From positions 1 through 28,699 of the IMG/VR virus record IMGVR_UViG_3300022934_000123: a stretch of DNA of 28,699 nucleotides, one strand, 5' to 3'. Within the stretch, counting starts at the first letter, position 1. The number at the start of each line of letters is the position of its first letter. Below, in pieces: positions 6,252 to 12,739 of this stretch. A program made the position numbers and the translations under genes. A model generated the notes under the pieces. It searched no databases, was not told where the DNA came from, and saw only the letters and a list, made by a program, of their open reading frames with translations. Origin of the DNA: a virus.

Positions 6252-6692
6252 TTAAAACGGAATATCGTCGTCTTTTTGATCGGGCTGCGCGCCGCTAAAC
6301 TCCGGCGATACAGCGCCCTCGTTCGCCGGCTTGAACTGCTTGACGCACCAATCGCCGTCCCGATTTTTCGACACCAGAACCCGCAGCTCGTGCATTTGCA
6401 GCTCGACCGGATTTTTCTCGTCCTGGATCGAGTTGATCCCGACCGCGTTCATTATGTTCGCCAGGATGCGGTACGCAATCTCTCGCACCTCCTCGCGCGG
6501 ATGCGCGACATTAAGGTTTTCCCACAGCTTTTTTCCGTTGTAGTCGGTCAGACTGAAGCGAACCGAAACGTAATTATTCCCGGCTGCGCTCGTTTTCTGC
6601 ATGACCTCATCGATGGTTGCGGGGGTCCAGCCCTCTTTCAGCTCGACCCCGCCACTGCTTTCGCTTGCCCAATCGCTTGCATTAAATCCCAT
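6252..6692 (-). CDS. ssb: Single-stranded DNA-binding protein (DUF669-like)
   Basis: A 146-residue protein starting MGFNASDWASESSGGVELKE. The beta-rich body (GNNYVSVRFSLTDYNGKKLWENLNV, then IAYRILANIMNAVG, then LQMHELRVLVSKNRDGDW) matches phage DUF669-type SSBs, whose usual partner is a Sak4-like annealase, as here. The last residues, QKDDDIPF, closely match the acidic tip by which bacterial SSB recruits repair and replication proteins. AAGGGAG lies upstream of the ATG. The next gene begins immediately after its stop. The role is coating of ssDNA during replication and recombination. The family call rests on pattern and context. Confidence 0.82.
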   Translation of the reverse strand: MGFNASDWASESSGGVELKEGWTPATIDEVMQKTSAAGNNYVSVRFSLTDYNGKKLWENLNVAHPREEVREIAYRILANIMNAVGINSIQDEKNPVELQMHELRVLVSKNRDGDWCVKQFKPANEGAVSPEFSGAQPDQKDDDIPF

Positions 6693-6936
6693 TGTTAGAT
6701 TCTCCCTTTGGGTAGTACGTCCAGAAATCGGGGCTCATCGGATCGAGCCCCAGGTGAAAAAGCCGCTGATAATCAGCGACCGTTGCAGCGAAAACGATCT
6801 CGCCGCGAGTCTTAACGAACCGACCGACACAAAACACCGCCGGCTCGTAATCCCACAATAAAAGCAGGGTTTCCCCCAGCTCGGCATTCCCGACCGGCGA
6901 ACTGTCCGACCAGGGCCGCAATATTCGCTCGGTCAT
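6682..6936 (-). CDS. Small hypothetical protein
   Basis: An 84-residue protein starting MTERILRPWSDSSPVGNAEL. It is followed by strands ETLLLLWDYEPAVFCVGRFVK and GEIVFAATVADYQRL, and ends DFWTYYPKGESNNGI. The WTYYPKGE ending resembles the WxxLPEPP-like end of small phage proteins of the DUF551 kind, but the match is loose. Its ATG overlaps the stop of the Sak4-like gene (ATGA) and its end overlaps the SSB start, so it is translated within the recombination cluster. Function unknown. Confidence 0.65.
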   Translation of the reverse strand: MTERILRPWSDSSPVGNAELGETLLLLWDYEPAVFCVGRFVKTRGEIVFAATVADYQRLFHLGLDPMSPDFWTYYPKGESNNGI

Positions 6937-7664
6937 TTAGCCAGCGCCCCCGCGAACTCGGACCAATCGAGCGGCATTTCCGCCGGCAGTCCATAGCGGT
7001 TTTTTGCGACCCATGCCGGGCGCTCCTCGGTATACATGACTCGATCCCCCTGGCCGTGGCCGCGCGTCCTTGTGCGACCTCGGTCCTCGGTTTTGATCGT
7101 CTGATATTTTTGATTTGCGAACAGGATTGCGTCGGAATGCTCGCTCACCAGGTCGCAGGCTTTCGCCTGGAGCTTGATAACGAAACGATCAAAGCTCTCG
7201 GCGTCGGGCGCCTCGAATCGCTTGATCGAGCTGTGCGCGATCAGGACCGACGTCATTTTCTTGACGTCCCGCAAGTAATTCATGCGGTCAAGGAATTCAC
7301 GCCAATAGCGCAGCGCCTCGACATAGCCGCGCCCGTAGCCCGGCTGCTCGATGCTTGACCATTTGCTCTGCTCGCAAGTGTGCGCCCAGATCAGCGGCTC
7401 GAGCCAATCAAGCGAGTCGACGACCAGCGTCCGGTATTTGTGATCGTCCTGTATCAGCGAGTCGAGCGCCGCGCGCACCTCGATATAGCTCGTCGGCTTC
7501 GGGAATGCGTCGACCTCGATTTTGCCGAGCCCGTTCTCAATCGGCAGGAATATCGGGTTTTTGGCCGACGCTGCGAACGTCGTTTTCCCGATCCCCGCCG
7601 GCCCGTAGATCAACACTCTCGGCGGTTGCAGGTCGCCACCCTTTTTAATGTCTGCAAGTTTCAT
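6933..7664 (-). CDS. Sak4-like RecA-fold ATPase (single-strand annealing)
   Basis: A 243-residue ATP-binding protein of the AAA_24 / Sak4 type, which promotes annealing or strand exchange in phage recombination. The Walker A motif GPAGIGKT is at 21-28, with Walker B RTLVVDSLDWLE at about 78-89. SVLIAHSSIKRFEAPDAESFDRF corresponds to the sensor region, and KACDLVSEHSDAILF follows. The ATG at 7664 overlaps the stop of the nuclease gene (TAATG) and has GGGAG upstream. A longer frame extending to 7775 lies in the nuclease gene and is not used. It sits with an SSB and a resolvase-like nuclease, as expected for a phage recombination module. Confidence 0.85.
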   Translation of the reverse strand: MKLADIKKGGDLQPPRVLIYGPAGIGKTTFAASAKNPIFLPIENGLGKIEVDAFPKPTSYIEVRAALDSLIQDDHKYRTLVVDSLDWLEPLIWAHTCEQSKWSSIEQPGYGRGYVEALRYWREFLDRMNYLRDVKKMTSVLIAHSSIKRFEAPDAESFDRFVIKLQAKACDLVSEHSDAILFANQKYQTIKTEDRGRTRTRGHGQGDRVMYTEERPAWVAKNRYGLPAEMPLDWSEFAGALAK

Positions 7665-8047
7665 TAAATGCTCTCCCTTATTAACCCACAAAAAAGCTCG
7701 AGCCCTATCTCGCAAGCGCTTCGATAGTCCTCCAGCAGAAAAATATCTGTTTCGTATGGCACCAGAACCCGCCAAGGTTGCCGGTCGGCGCGGAAACAGA
7801 CCGCCGGCACCTTGCCGACCGTGCGCGCTTGAAACACCGCCTGGTGCCAGAATATTTTTTTATCGCCGTCCGTTATGTCTCGGTATCGCTTGCATTCGAT
7901 AGCCCAATGATCGAGCCCGATCAGATCGTGACCGCCGCCGAATGACTGCGCGAGATTGCGCTCGAGGCGGATGCCGGTCCATTCCTCAATCGCGAGAATC
8001 AGCTCGCGTTCGCCGGCTGCGCCCTTATTGCGGCTTCTACTTCCCAT
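7664..8047 (-). CDS. PD-(D/E)XK nuclease, Holliday junction resolvase-like
   Basis: A 127-residue protein with the active-site pattern of archaeal-type resolvases: SRNKGAAGERELI (Glu13), SFGGGHDLIGL (Asp41), AIECKRY (Glu51-x-Lys53) and a downstream Gln (HQAVFQA). The start RNKGAAGERE is typical of Hjc-like and phage PDDEXK enzymes. It would resolve branched DNA before packaging or during recombination. The ATG overlaps the end of the upstream membrane-protein gene and its stop overlaps the Sak4 start, so it is embedded in a tightly coupled set. A VRR-NUC or restriction-type nuclease is a less likely alternative. Confidence 0.82.
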   Translation of the reverse strand: MGSRSRNKGAAGERELILAIEEWTGIRLERNLAQSFGGGHDLIGLDHWAIECKRYRDITDGDKKIFWHQAVFQARTVGKVPAVCFRADRQPWRVLVPYETDIFLLEDYRSACEIGLELFCGLIRESI

Positions 8048-8279
8048 TTATCGGTGACACCTCGGCGCGTTCTGATTTCATCTTTTTCCAAATCTCGCGC
8101 CTGGTCTGCTCGCGCCATGACTTCGCGAACGCAAACCCGAACGCCACACATAGCGTGATCCAGAGCGGAGACATGACCCAGAGCCAGGACCACTCGATCA
8201 GACCGGCCAGCTTCAGCCCGACAAACATCAGCAGAAAGTTATCAACCAGGTGACCCCAGCGATTCTTATCTCCTGGCAT
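8037..8279 (-). CDS. Small membrane protein (Fragile-X-F-like phage family)
   Basis: An 80-residue protein with two close hydrophobic segments. The first is about residues 12-28 (VDNFLLMFVGLKLAGLI), then EWSWLWVMSPLWI, then TLCVAFGFAFA, followed by a basic helix (KSWREQTRREIWKKMK). The K-L-x-G-x-I-x-WSWxWVxSPLWI signature is the one seen in small phage and bacterial proteins labelled transmembrane Fragile-X-F; their role is unknown. GAGGT lies about six bases before the ATG. It overlaps the HTH gene upstream and the nuclease downstream, and so is the second gene of the leftward operon. Confidence 0.75.
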   Translation of the reverse strand: MPGDKNRWGHLVDNFLLMFVGLKLAGLIEWSWLWVMSPLWITLCVAFGFAFAKSWREQTRREIWKKMKSERAEVSPINGK

Positions 8280-8451
8280 GGGTTACCTCGGCGAGCTTGA
8301 TCTCCGCGATCATTACCTCCGCCTGGATTCGCCGGGCCTCGGGAATCTCACCCTTGCGCCGCCAGTGATAGATCGTTTGCCTGGTTATGCCCAGGGCTCG
8401 CGCGGTCTGGGATACGCCCCCGAACGCAGCGATAATCTCCTCGAGTGACAT
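8266..8451 (-). CDS. Small HTH regulator, Cro/YdaS-like
   Basis: A 61-residue DNA-binding protein. The helix-turn-helix lies at the start: EEIIAAFGGVSQTARALG then ITRQTIYHWRRKGEIPEARR, the typical form of YdaS/Cro-type phage regulators. It is the first gene of the leftward operon. AAGGAG lies nine bases before its ATG, and overlapping divergent promoters at 8470-8510 lie directly upstream, so it most likely binds there to balance leftward and rightward transcription. No larger CI-type repressor with a cleavage domain was found anywhere, which argues against, but does not exclude, a temperate life style. Confidence 0.88.
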   Translation of the reverse strand: MSLEEIIAAFGGVSQTARALGITRQTIYHWRRKGEIPEARRIQAEVMIAEIKLAEVTHARR

Positions 8452-8469
8452 TTTGGTCGCTCCTTTACA

Positions 8470-8497
8470 TTGACTCGGCGAGCGTACCGCGTAAGAT
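8470..8497 (+). promoter_or_regulatory. Sigma70-like promoter for the rightward genes
   Basis: TTGACT at 8470-8475 and TAAGAT at 8492-8497 are separated by 16 bases, both five of six matches to consensus. It would start transcription near 8504, about 26 bases before the ATG of the PP-loop gene, and it overlaps the leftward promoter. Confidence 0.75.
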
Positions 8498-8510
8498 TGC
8501 GGGGTGTCAA
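8481..8510 (-). promoter_or_regulatory. Sigma70-like promoter for the leftward operon, with operator-like dyad
   Basis: On the minus strand, TTGACA (8510-8505) and TACGCT (8486-8481) are separated by 18 bases. The -35 box is perfect and the -10 is weak. The two -35 boxes of the opposing promoters form an inverted pair TTGAC/GTCAA (8470-8474, 8506-8510), and GCGTA occurs twice between them (8482-8486, 8489-8493). These are candidate binding half-sites for the HTH protein encoded next door. Confidence 0.65.
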
Positions 8511-8529
8511 ATTATTAAACAGGGGACGC

Positions 8530-9360
8530 ATGACCTTCCAGCTCACCGAGGCCGCTTGTATTTCTTTTTCTGGTGGTCGTACTCGCGCGTACATGCTGTG
8601 GCGATTCATTGACGCCAACGATGGGCTGTCCGATGATTGCATCGTGACCTTCGCCAACACGGGGAAAGAAGCAGAGGAAACGCTGGAGTTTGTCAGGGAC
8701 TGCGGGAAGTATTGGGACGTTCCGATTGTCTGGCTGGAATACCAGTGGGCAGAGGAAACCAAGGATCGGTTCAAGGTGGTGGATTTTGACACTGCGGCGA
8801 GGAACGGCGAGCCGTTTGAGGCGCTGATTCACGCCAAAAAGTATCTGCCTAACCCCGTGGCGCGGTTCTGCACCATTGAACTAAAGATACGCACCATCAG
8901 CAACTACTTGTTTTCTATTGGCCATGTGGAAAGCCGCAACCAAGGTGAAAACATGGCAATTGTCGGCATCAGGGCTGACGAGCAACGTCGAGCCGCCAAA
9001 ATTGAGCCACACCGCAGGCCGCTGGTTTCAGCAGGCGTTACCAAAGAGACGGTCAGCAAATTCTGGGCAGAGCAACCATTTGACCTGGGGCTGCCTAACG
9101 TCAACGGCGTCACGCCTCACGGCAACTGTGACCTGTGCTACCTCAAAGGCGCAAGCCTTATTGAGTCTTTGATTGTGGAAAAGCCAAGTCGCGCTGACTG
9201 GTGGGCAAGGATGGAGCGTGAATGTCCTGCCTCGCAGCAGTCCGGCGCTCTTTGGCGCAATGACCGCCCTAGCTATGAGCAGATGCAAGTCATAGCCAGA
9301 GAGCAGGGCCAGCTTGATTTAGCTGGAGACGAAACCATACCGTGCTTTTGTGGAGATTGA
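8530..9360 (+). CDS. PP-loop protein, phosphoadenosine-phosphosulfate reductase-like
   Basis: A 276-residue adenine-nucleotide alpha-hydrolase of the PAPS-reductase superfamily. The PP-loop reads ISFSGGRTRAYML (11-23). VTFANTGKEAEETLEFV, FCTIELKIR (Cys114), VGIRADEQRRAAKI and GNCDLCYLKG (Cys200, Cys203) follow, and the end is PCFCGD (Cys272, Cys274). The Cys pairs could hold an iron-sulfur cluster or carry sulfur. Homologues of this phage type are common and their substrate is unknown; DNA or tRNA thio-modification are possibilities. I use the ATG at 8530 with AGGGG just upstream, because an earlier in-frame TTG is the -35 box. Leu-Glu pairs here use CTG-GAG or CTG-GAA, unlike the CTC-GAG of most other genes, so it may be a recent arrival. 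Confidence 0.88.
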   Translation: MTFQLTEAACISFSGGRTRAYMLWRFIDANDGLSDDCIVTFANTGKEAEETLEFVRDCGKYWDVPIVWLEYQWAEETKDRFKVVDFDTAARNGEPFEALIHAKKYLPNPVARFCTIELKIRTISNYLFSIGHVESRNQGENMAIVGIRADEQRRAAKIEPHRRPLVSAGVTKETVSKFWAEQPFDLGLPNVNGVTPHGNCDLCYLKGASLIESLIVEKPSRADWWARMERECPASQQSGALWRNDRPSYEQMQVIAREQGQLDLAGDETIPCFCGD

Positions 9361-9363
9361 AAA

Positions 9364-10302
9364 ATGGTCGGCAAATTATCAGACGACACCAAAATGTCGG
9401 GATCGCGCATCCCGGTGATTTATTGCTGGAATCATGGGATCGCGCATCCCTGGTCGACGCCGAACGACGAATTACGGAAGTCGATACAAGCCGCAGCCGG
9501 TAGACGGCAACACTCGGACATCGGGGAGCCCGGCATCGTCGGGAACTTGCTCGAGCCGGTGCTGATCCGCGATTGCTGCGCGCACCTTCACATTCCGCAA
9601 GCCGATTTGACGCCGGACGTCATCAAGCTCGAGGATTTCGAGGTTTCTTGCGATGGTATCGTCCAGCTCCAGCAGCCGGTCGACGTCCGCGAGAACGGCA
9701 TCATTTGCGTTGTGGGCGGCGATTCGATCACCCTAGAGGGTACCATTCCCATCGAGTGCAAAGTCACCACAGCGCCTCCTACGGACGATATACCGTTATA
9801 TCGGGGTCCGATCCAGCTCCAGGCGCAGATGATGGCGACCGGAGCGAGCGCGGGGATCATTGTCACGCTGCATCGGGGCATCGAGCGACGGATTCATATC
9901 ATCCCCGCCGACGTCGATATACAGGCTGAGATTGCCGATATATGCAGCGACTTCCGGCGCCGGGTCGCCGCCGAGGATTGGTACCCGCCGGTCAATGTCG
10001 ACGACGCGGTGATTCGCCCAGGCGAGAAAAACGAAACGCCGGTCGACCTGGGCGATGCGATTGCGAATGACGTCTATCAGCTCGAGATGCTGCGCGAGCA
10101 TCGCACCCAGCTCGCGGAGGAAATCGCCGAGCTGGAGCTGAAGATTATGACCGCGATGGGCGATTCGACTCTCGCGCAAGCCGGCCCCTACCGGCTCGAA
10201 TGGCCGATGCGTAATTATAAAGCGCAGCCGGAGCGGGTTGTGCCGCCGAAAGAGGCGCGTTCTATTCGATTGAAGTCGCTGATTGTTAAAGATAGTATGT
10301 GA
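9364..10302 (+). CDS. YqaJ-like / lambda exonuclease-family recombination nuclease
   Basis: A 312-residue 5'-3' exonuclease-type protein expected to make single-strand ends for annealing. The N-terminal GSRIPVIYC and TPNDELRKSIQ match the start of YqaJ proteins. The nuclease core has Glu64 (GNLLEPVL), Asp97 (VSCDGIV), IECK (Glu131, Lys133) and GPIQLQAQMMATG with Gln151/153. A long helix at about 232-265 (ANDVYQLEMLREHRTQLAEE) and a basic tail follow. GGAGA lies about eight bases before the ATG, in the end of the PP-loop gene three bases away, so the two form an operon. Its partners (Sak4, SSB, resolvase) are on the opposite strand. Codon use (CTC-GAG) matches the leftward genes. Confidence 0.85.
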   Translation: MVGKLSDDTKMSGSRIPVIYCWNHGIAHPWSTPNDELRKSIQAAAGRRQHSDIGEPGIVGNLLEPVLIRDCCAHLHIPQADLTPDVIKLEDFEVSCDGIVQLQQPVDVRENGIICVVGGDSITLEGTIPIECKVTTAPPTDDIPLYRGPIQLQAQMMATGASAGIIVTLHRGIERRIHIIPADVDIQAEIADICSDFRRRVAAEDWYPPVNVDDAVIRPGEKNETPVDLGDAIANDVYQLEMLREHRTQLAEEIAELELKIMTAMGDSTLAQAGPYRLEWPMRNYKAQPERVVPPKEARSIRLKSLIVKDSM

Positions 10303-10348
10303 TTGCGGCTGTTTGTTACTCCCTTTCAGCCGTAGACGTTTGAGTCTT

Positions 10349-10370
10349 GCCGCCTTCGGGCGGCTTTTTT
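10349..10370 (+). terminator. Intrinsic terminator of the rightward operon
   Basis: GCCGCC-TTCG-GGCGGC forms a six-pair GC stem with a stable UUCG loop (10349-10364), followed directly by six T. It lies 47 bases past the nuclease stop. A weaker inverted pair CGGCTG/CAGCCG (10306-10311, 10327-10332) precedes it. On the minus strand there is no T run, so it should not stop the converging late operon. Confidence 0.95.
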
Positions 10371-10611
10371 AATAATGCTCCTCGCCGTCGCCTTCCTCGA
10401 TTTCATATTCCTCGATCTCTTCGACTTCCCAGCCCTCCTCCTCGAGCAGTGCCTCGTAGATATCGGCGGTCGGCATATCTATCGATAACCCCTCGGGGAA
10501 GAGCTGCGTGTATATCATCGCGCAGCCCGGTCGACCGCGCTCGGGCAGCATCATCAGAATCTCGCCAGAGCGGATATATAGCTCGCCTTGCTCTGTTATC
10601 AGCTTAATCAT
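10369..10611 (-). CDS. Acidic small hypothetical protein, last gene of the late operon
   Basis: An 80-residue protein starting [20 protein letters not shown]. It has a strand-rich first half ([20 protein letters not shown]), a middle [19 protein letters not shown], and a strongly acidic C-terminal third ([20 protein letters not shown]). The ATG overlaps the HNH gene end by 8 bases. The stop lies at the edge of the rightward terminator. No family recognised. The acidity would fit a DNA-mimic or a partner of a basic protein, but nothing in the sequence shows this. Confidence 0.65.
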   Translation of the reverse strand: MIKLITEQGELYIRSGEILMMLPERGRPGCAMIYTQLFPEGLSIDMPTADIYEALLEEEGWEVEEIEEYEIEEGDGEEHY

Positions 10612-11155
10612 CGAACCGATTGCCCTTTCGAGAATTATCCCTCGCCGTCAGTATTTGGAGATTCCAGGGAACGTGTAGACCGCAAACCATCTGACCGCGC
10701 AGCGGCACGATATGATCGACTGAGTGCGGGACGCCGGTTTCTGCGGTCACGGCCCTTGCCTGACGGTAAACCTCATCGATTGCCGCCTGGGCCATATCAT
10801 TTTCGCGCAGGATGTTAGCGCGCTCAATGTAAAGCCGGCGCCGCTCTTTCGATTGTCTGTGAGTTTTTCTGTATTTCGGGCGGACATAGCGCGCAGCGTA
10901 CAGGTGCTGGGCGTTTTTTCGGTAATGCTCGCGCCAGTATTCGATTCTGGGGCCGCGTTCCTGGTCATACTCCCGCCAATATGCGCGCTTCTCTGCGCGC
11001 TCTCTGGGGCTCATTGTGGCGGTTTTGATGGCGCTGCAAGTCGAGCAGCATTTGTTCGCGGTGTAGCGGGGCGCCAGATGGCCGAATTTGCACGGCTTCC
11101 CGGTGAAATAGTACGCGGCCCCTGACTTCCGGGCCTGTTTCGCTGACCCGATCAG
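10604..11155 (-). CDS. HNH endonuclease with N-terminal zinc module; unusual start
   Basis: The C-terminus has a standard HNH core: HSVDHIVPL, then [12 protein letters not shown] and DNSRKGNRF. The frame upstream of the first ATG (11014) is open and encodes a conserved phage HNH N-terminal module, [18 protein letters not shown] followed by [15 protein letters not shown], so the gene surely extends past that ATG. Yet there is no ATG, GTG or TTG between this module and the stop of the lysozyme gene at 11159-11161. The only candidate is a CTG at 11155, or the reading continues from lysozyme in the same frame through its TAA. The end given uses the CTG (183 residues). HNH proteins near terminases can aid packaging; here it lies after lysis, so a homing-type origin is also possible. 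Confidence 0.78.
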   Translation of the reverse strand: MIGSAKQARKSGAAYYFTGKPCKFGHLAPRYTANKCCSTCSAIKTATMSPRERAEKRAYWREYDQERGPRIEYWREHYRKNAQHLYAARYVRPKYRKTHRQSKERRRLYIERANILRENDMAQAAIDEVYRQARAVTAETGVPHSVDHIVPLRGQMVCGLHVPWNLQILTARDNSRKGNRFDD

Positions 11156-11158
11156 ATA

Positions 11159-11593
11159 TTAAACGGGCGGTTTATCCTCCCTCATTGCGTCAGAGAGTCT
11201 TTTCGCCCTTGCCCCCACTTGCTCGGCCCATTCAGACCGCAACATTTCGTCCGCTGCCTCTGCGAATCTTCCATCACGCATATAGCCGATGGTTCGCTTA
11301 AAGTTGAGGAAACCGAACGTCCCCAGATTGAACGCCATGTTCAGCACTACCATTTGCCTGGTTTCGCTGAGATCGCGCCACTCGGGAAACAGCTCGTCCA
11401 GCTCGCGCATGAGGCGCACAATGTCGCCCTCGAGCATGAATTGCGCCTCGGCCTTGGTGATACCCGTGTCCTCGAGATTGCGCCCTACGCCTATTGTGAG
11501 CTTCCCAGCGGTGCAATAATACGGCTTGAGCTTGCAGCCTTCGTCAAGCTCGAGCCATTTCGTTAATACTTTGAAATCGACGCCATCCGTCAT
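11159..11593 (-). CDS. Lysozyme (GH24, T4-type) endolysin with Cys in place of catalytic Asp
   Basis: A 144-residue muramidase that cleaves peptidoglycan at the end of infection. The active-site block reads LDEGCKLKPYYCTAGKLTIG. The T4 pattern Glu-x8-Asp-x5-Thr is present as Glu18-x8-Cys27-x5-Thr33. The second half (RQMVVLNMAFNLG, FKRTIGYMRDGRFAEAADEM, WAEQVGARAKRLSDAMR) is typical of GH24 phage lysozymes. There is no signal peptide or SAR anchor at the start, so it should need a holin to reach the wall. The ATG overlaps the upstream membrane-protein stop (ATGA). Lysozymes with Cys at this site are known to be active, from T4 mutant work recalled. Confidence 0.93.
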   Translation of the reverse strand: MTDGVDFKVLTKWLELDEGCKLKPYYCTAGKLTIGVGRNLEDTGITKAEAQFMLEGDIVRLMRELDELFPEWRDLSETRQMVVLNMAFNLGTFGFLNFKRTIGYMRDGRFAEAADEMLRSEWAEQVGARAKRLSDAMREDKPPV

Positions 11594-12033
11594 TTCTGAG
11601 CGTTCCCGAACTTCTGGAGCGCGCCTTTCGCCAGGTCGCCCATGTAAGGCGCAGCGAAATAAAAGCCCAAAATGAGCATGACCGCCGGCGTCATGGTTTC
11701 GATGCGACCGTCCAGGATCGCCGTGCTATCCGCGAGCTTGTCCGCTGCGACATCCCCGACCCATATCGAAATTAGAGAGCTGGCGGTCGCCGCCAAAAAC
11801 ATGAGCAGCCAGACCCCGGTGATCGCAAACGCGATGACACGCCGTGCAAGCCTGGAGCCGCTGGTCGACTCGAGCCATTGGATCGTCATTTTTCGAGCGT
11901 CGGCCTCGGCCTGCATTAGCGCCTCGCCTTGCTCCTGCTTGGTATAAAACGACTTATCGATTAACCCGAAAGTTTTGTCGATGATATTACCGGCAGCATC
12001 GCCTGATCCGAACAGATTGCCGAGCAGTGACAT
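11590..12033 (-). CDS. Holin-like membrane protein (GTA_holin_3TM type)
   Basis: A 147-residue protein starting MSLLGNLFGSGDAAGNIIDK. A helical soluble N-terminus (KQEQGEALMQAEADARKMTI) is followed by the motif WLESTSGSRLARRVIAFAIT. Two clear membrane segments then follow, about residues 66-90 (IAFAITGVWLLMFLAATASSLI) and 113-130 (TPAVMLILGFYFAAPYMG). The W-L-x-S...SR-L-A-R-R segment before the first membrane helix is what I recall from 3TM holins of gene-transfer agents and proteobacterial phages. It directly precedes and overlaps the lysozyme, the usual holin-endolysin order. Whether it or the neighbouring 57-residue protein is the true holin is open. Confidence 0.78.
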   Translation of the reverse strand: MSLLGNLFGSGDAAGNIIDKTFGLIDKSFYTKQEQGEALMQAEADARKMTIQWLESTSGSRLARRVIAFAITGVWLLMFLAATASSLISIWVGDVAADKLADSTAILDGRIETMTPAVMLILGFYFAAPYMGDLAKGALQKFGNAQK

Positions 12034-12041
12034 GGCACCCC

Positions 12042-12215
12042 CTAGTCGTCGTCCTTGCCTAGTAGCGCCCGGACGGTTTTCGTCTCGTAAATACGGATGC
12101 CCGTCCAGACAATTGTAAACAGCGCGGCCAGGGGCGGAAGAATCGACCCCAGCGTTCCCAGCATCGTGGCAACACTAGCCGCGTCGACAATCGTTTTCGT
12201 TGTCTCGTCCATCAT
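12042..12215 (-). CDS. Very small membrane protein, possible holin or antiholin
   Basis: A 57-residue protein starting MMDETTKTIVDAASVATMLG. It has one or two tight hydrophobic segments (SVATMLGTLGSILPPLAALF and TIVWTGIRI), a short basic part (RIYETKTVRALL) and an acidic end GKDDD. Two ATGs are adjacent (12215 and 12212). It lies directly before the 3TM holin-like gene with an 8-base gap. Small proteins with a similar AAS-x-AT...LPxxAAL-x-x-IVWTxIRIYE pattern recur in the lysis region of aquatic phages (recalled, unsearched). Size and topology fit a small holin, or a regulator of the larger one. Confidence 0.72.
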   Translation of the reverse strand: MMDETTKTIVDAASVATMLGTLGSILPPLAALFTIVWTGIRIYETKTVRALLGKDDD

Positions 12216-12242
12216 TTAGCCCCCAGGGTTTCCGCGATTCTA

Positions 12243-12719
12243 TCAGACCTGATTTGATACCGCGCTGACAATTAGCGAAATCAGCCCGGCAGCGATCCCC
12301 ACCAGAACGACGATCCAGAACGATTTAATCATGGTGTCCCGAGCGTCCTGCTGCGCGTACACTTCGCGCTTGCGCTGCTCGGTGACTTCCCTGACGCATT
12401 CGCGCCACATTTCGATGCCTTCGTTTCCGTAGGCATAGGTAATCATGGTTATCAGCTCGGCCCGTTGCTGCGTTACCTTTTTGCGCGCAGCGAAAATGCG
12501 CGTTCCCTCGGCCTCCGCCGACTCAGCGAAAACTAATTTCTTGAACGGATTGGCGCGCTTTTCCTGACGCTGACTTGCATAAAGGATATCGCTCGCGTGA
12601 CCCTGCCAGCGCGCGACGACCTGGAAAGTGTCCTCGATGCCTTTCCCCGCCTCGATGAACGCGCGGACGCCGGCATACGCTTTCGTCGCTGCGGTCGCCG
12701 CTGCTATGACATCGATCAT
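12243..12719 (-). CDS. Membrane-anchored coiled-coil protein, unknown
   Basis: A 158-residue protein starting MIDVIAAATAATKAYAGVRA. The body is almost all helix with heptad-like charge (DTFQVVARWQGHASDILYA, EAEGTRIFAARKKVTQQRAE, MWRECVREVTEQRKREVYAQ). One membrane segment lies at the C-terminus (FWIVVLVGIAAGLISLIVSA, about 134-153), giving a tail-anchored layout. It lies between the tail-fibre block and the lysis genes. It could be a spanin-like or lysis accessory protein or a virion-associated internal protein; there is no lipobox and the topology is reversed compared with classic spanins, so I do not call it one. Confidence 0.65.
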   Translation of the reverse strand: MIDVIAAATAATKAYAGVRAFIEAGKGIEDTFQVVARWQGHASDILYASQRQEKRANPFKKLVFAESAEAEGTRIFAARKKVTQQRAELITMITYAYGNEGIEMWRECVREVTEQRKREVYAQQDARDTMIKSFWIVVLVGIAAGLISLIVSAVSNQV

Positions 12720-12739
12720 TCTGGCGCCCCAAGTCTGCT

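Noticed and set aside
8470-8529. Upstream TTG start for the PP-loop gene
   Set aside because: The TTG is the -35 box of the rightward promoter, and the 20 added residues (rich in Arg) are not family-like; the ATG at 8530 has its own ribosome site.
10349-10370. Bidirectional terminator also serving the late operon
   Set aside because: On the minus strand the stem is followed by CAAGACTC with no T run, so only the rightward direction is supported.
12243-12719. Spanin (Rz-like) call for the tail-anchored coiled-coil protein
   Set aside because: The membrane segment is at the C-terminus, and there is neither a lipobox gene nor an overlapping Rz1-like frame, so the topology does not fit.
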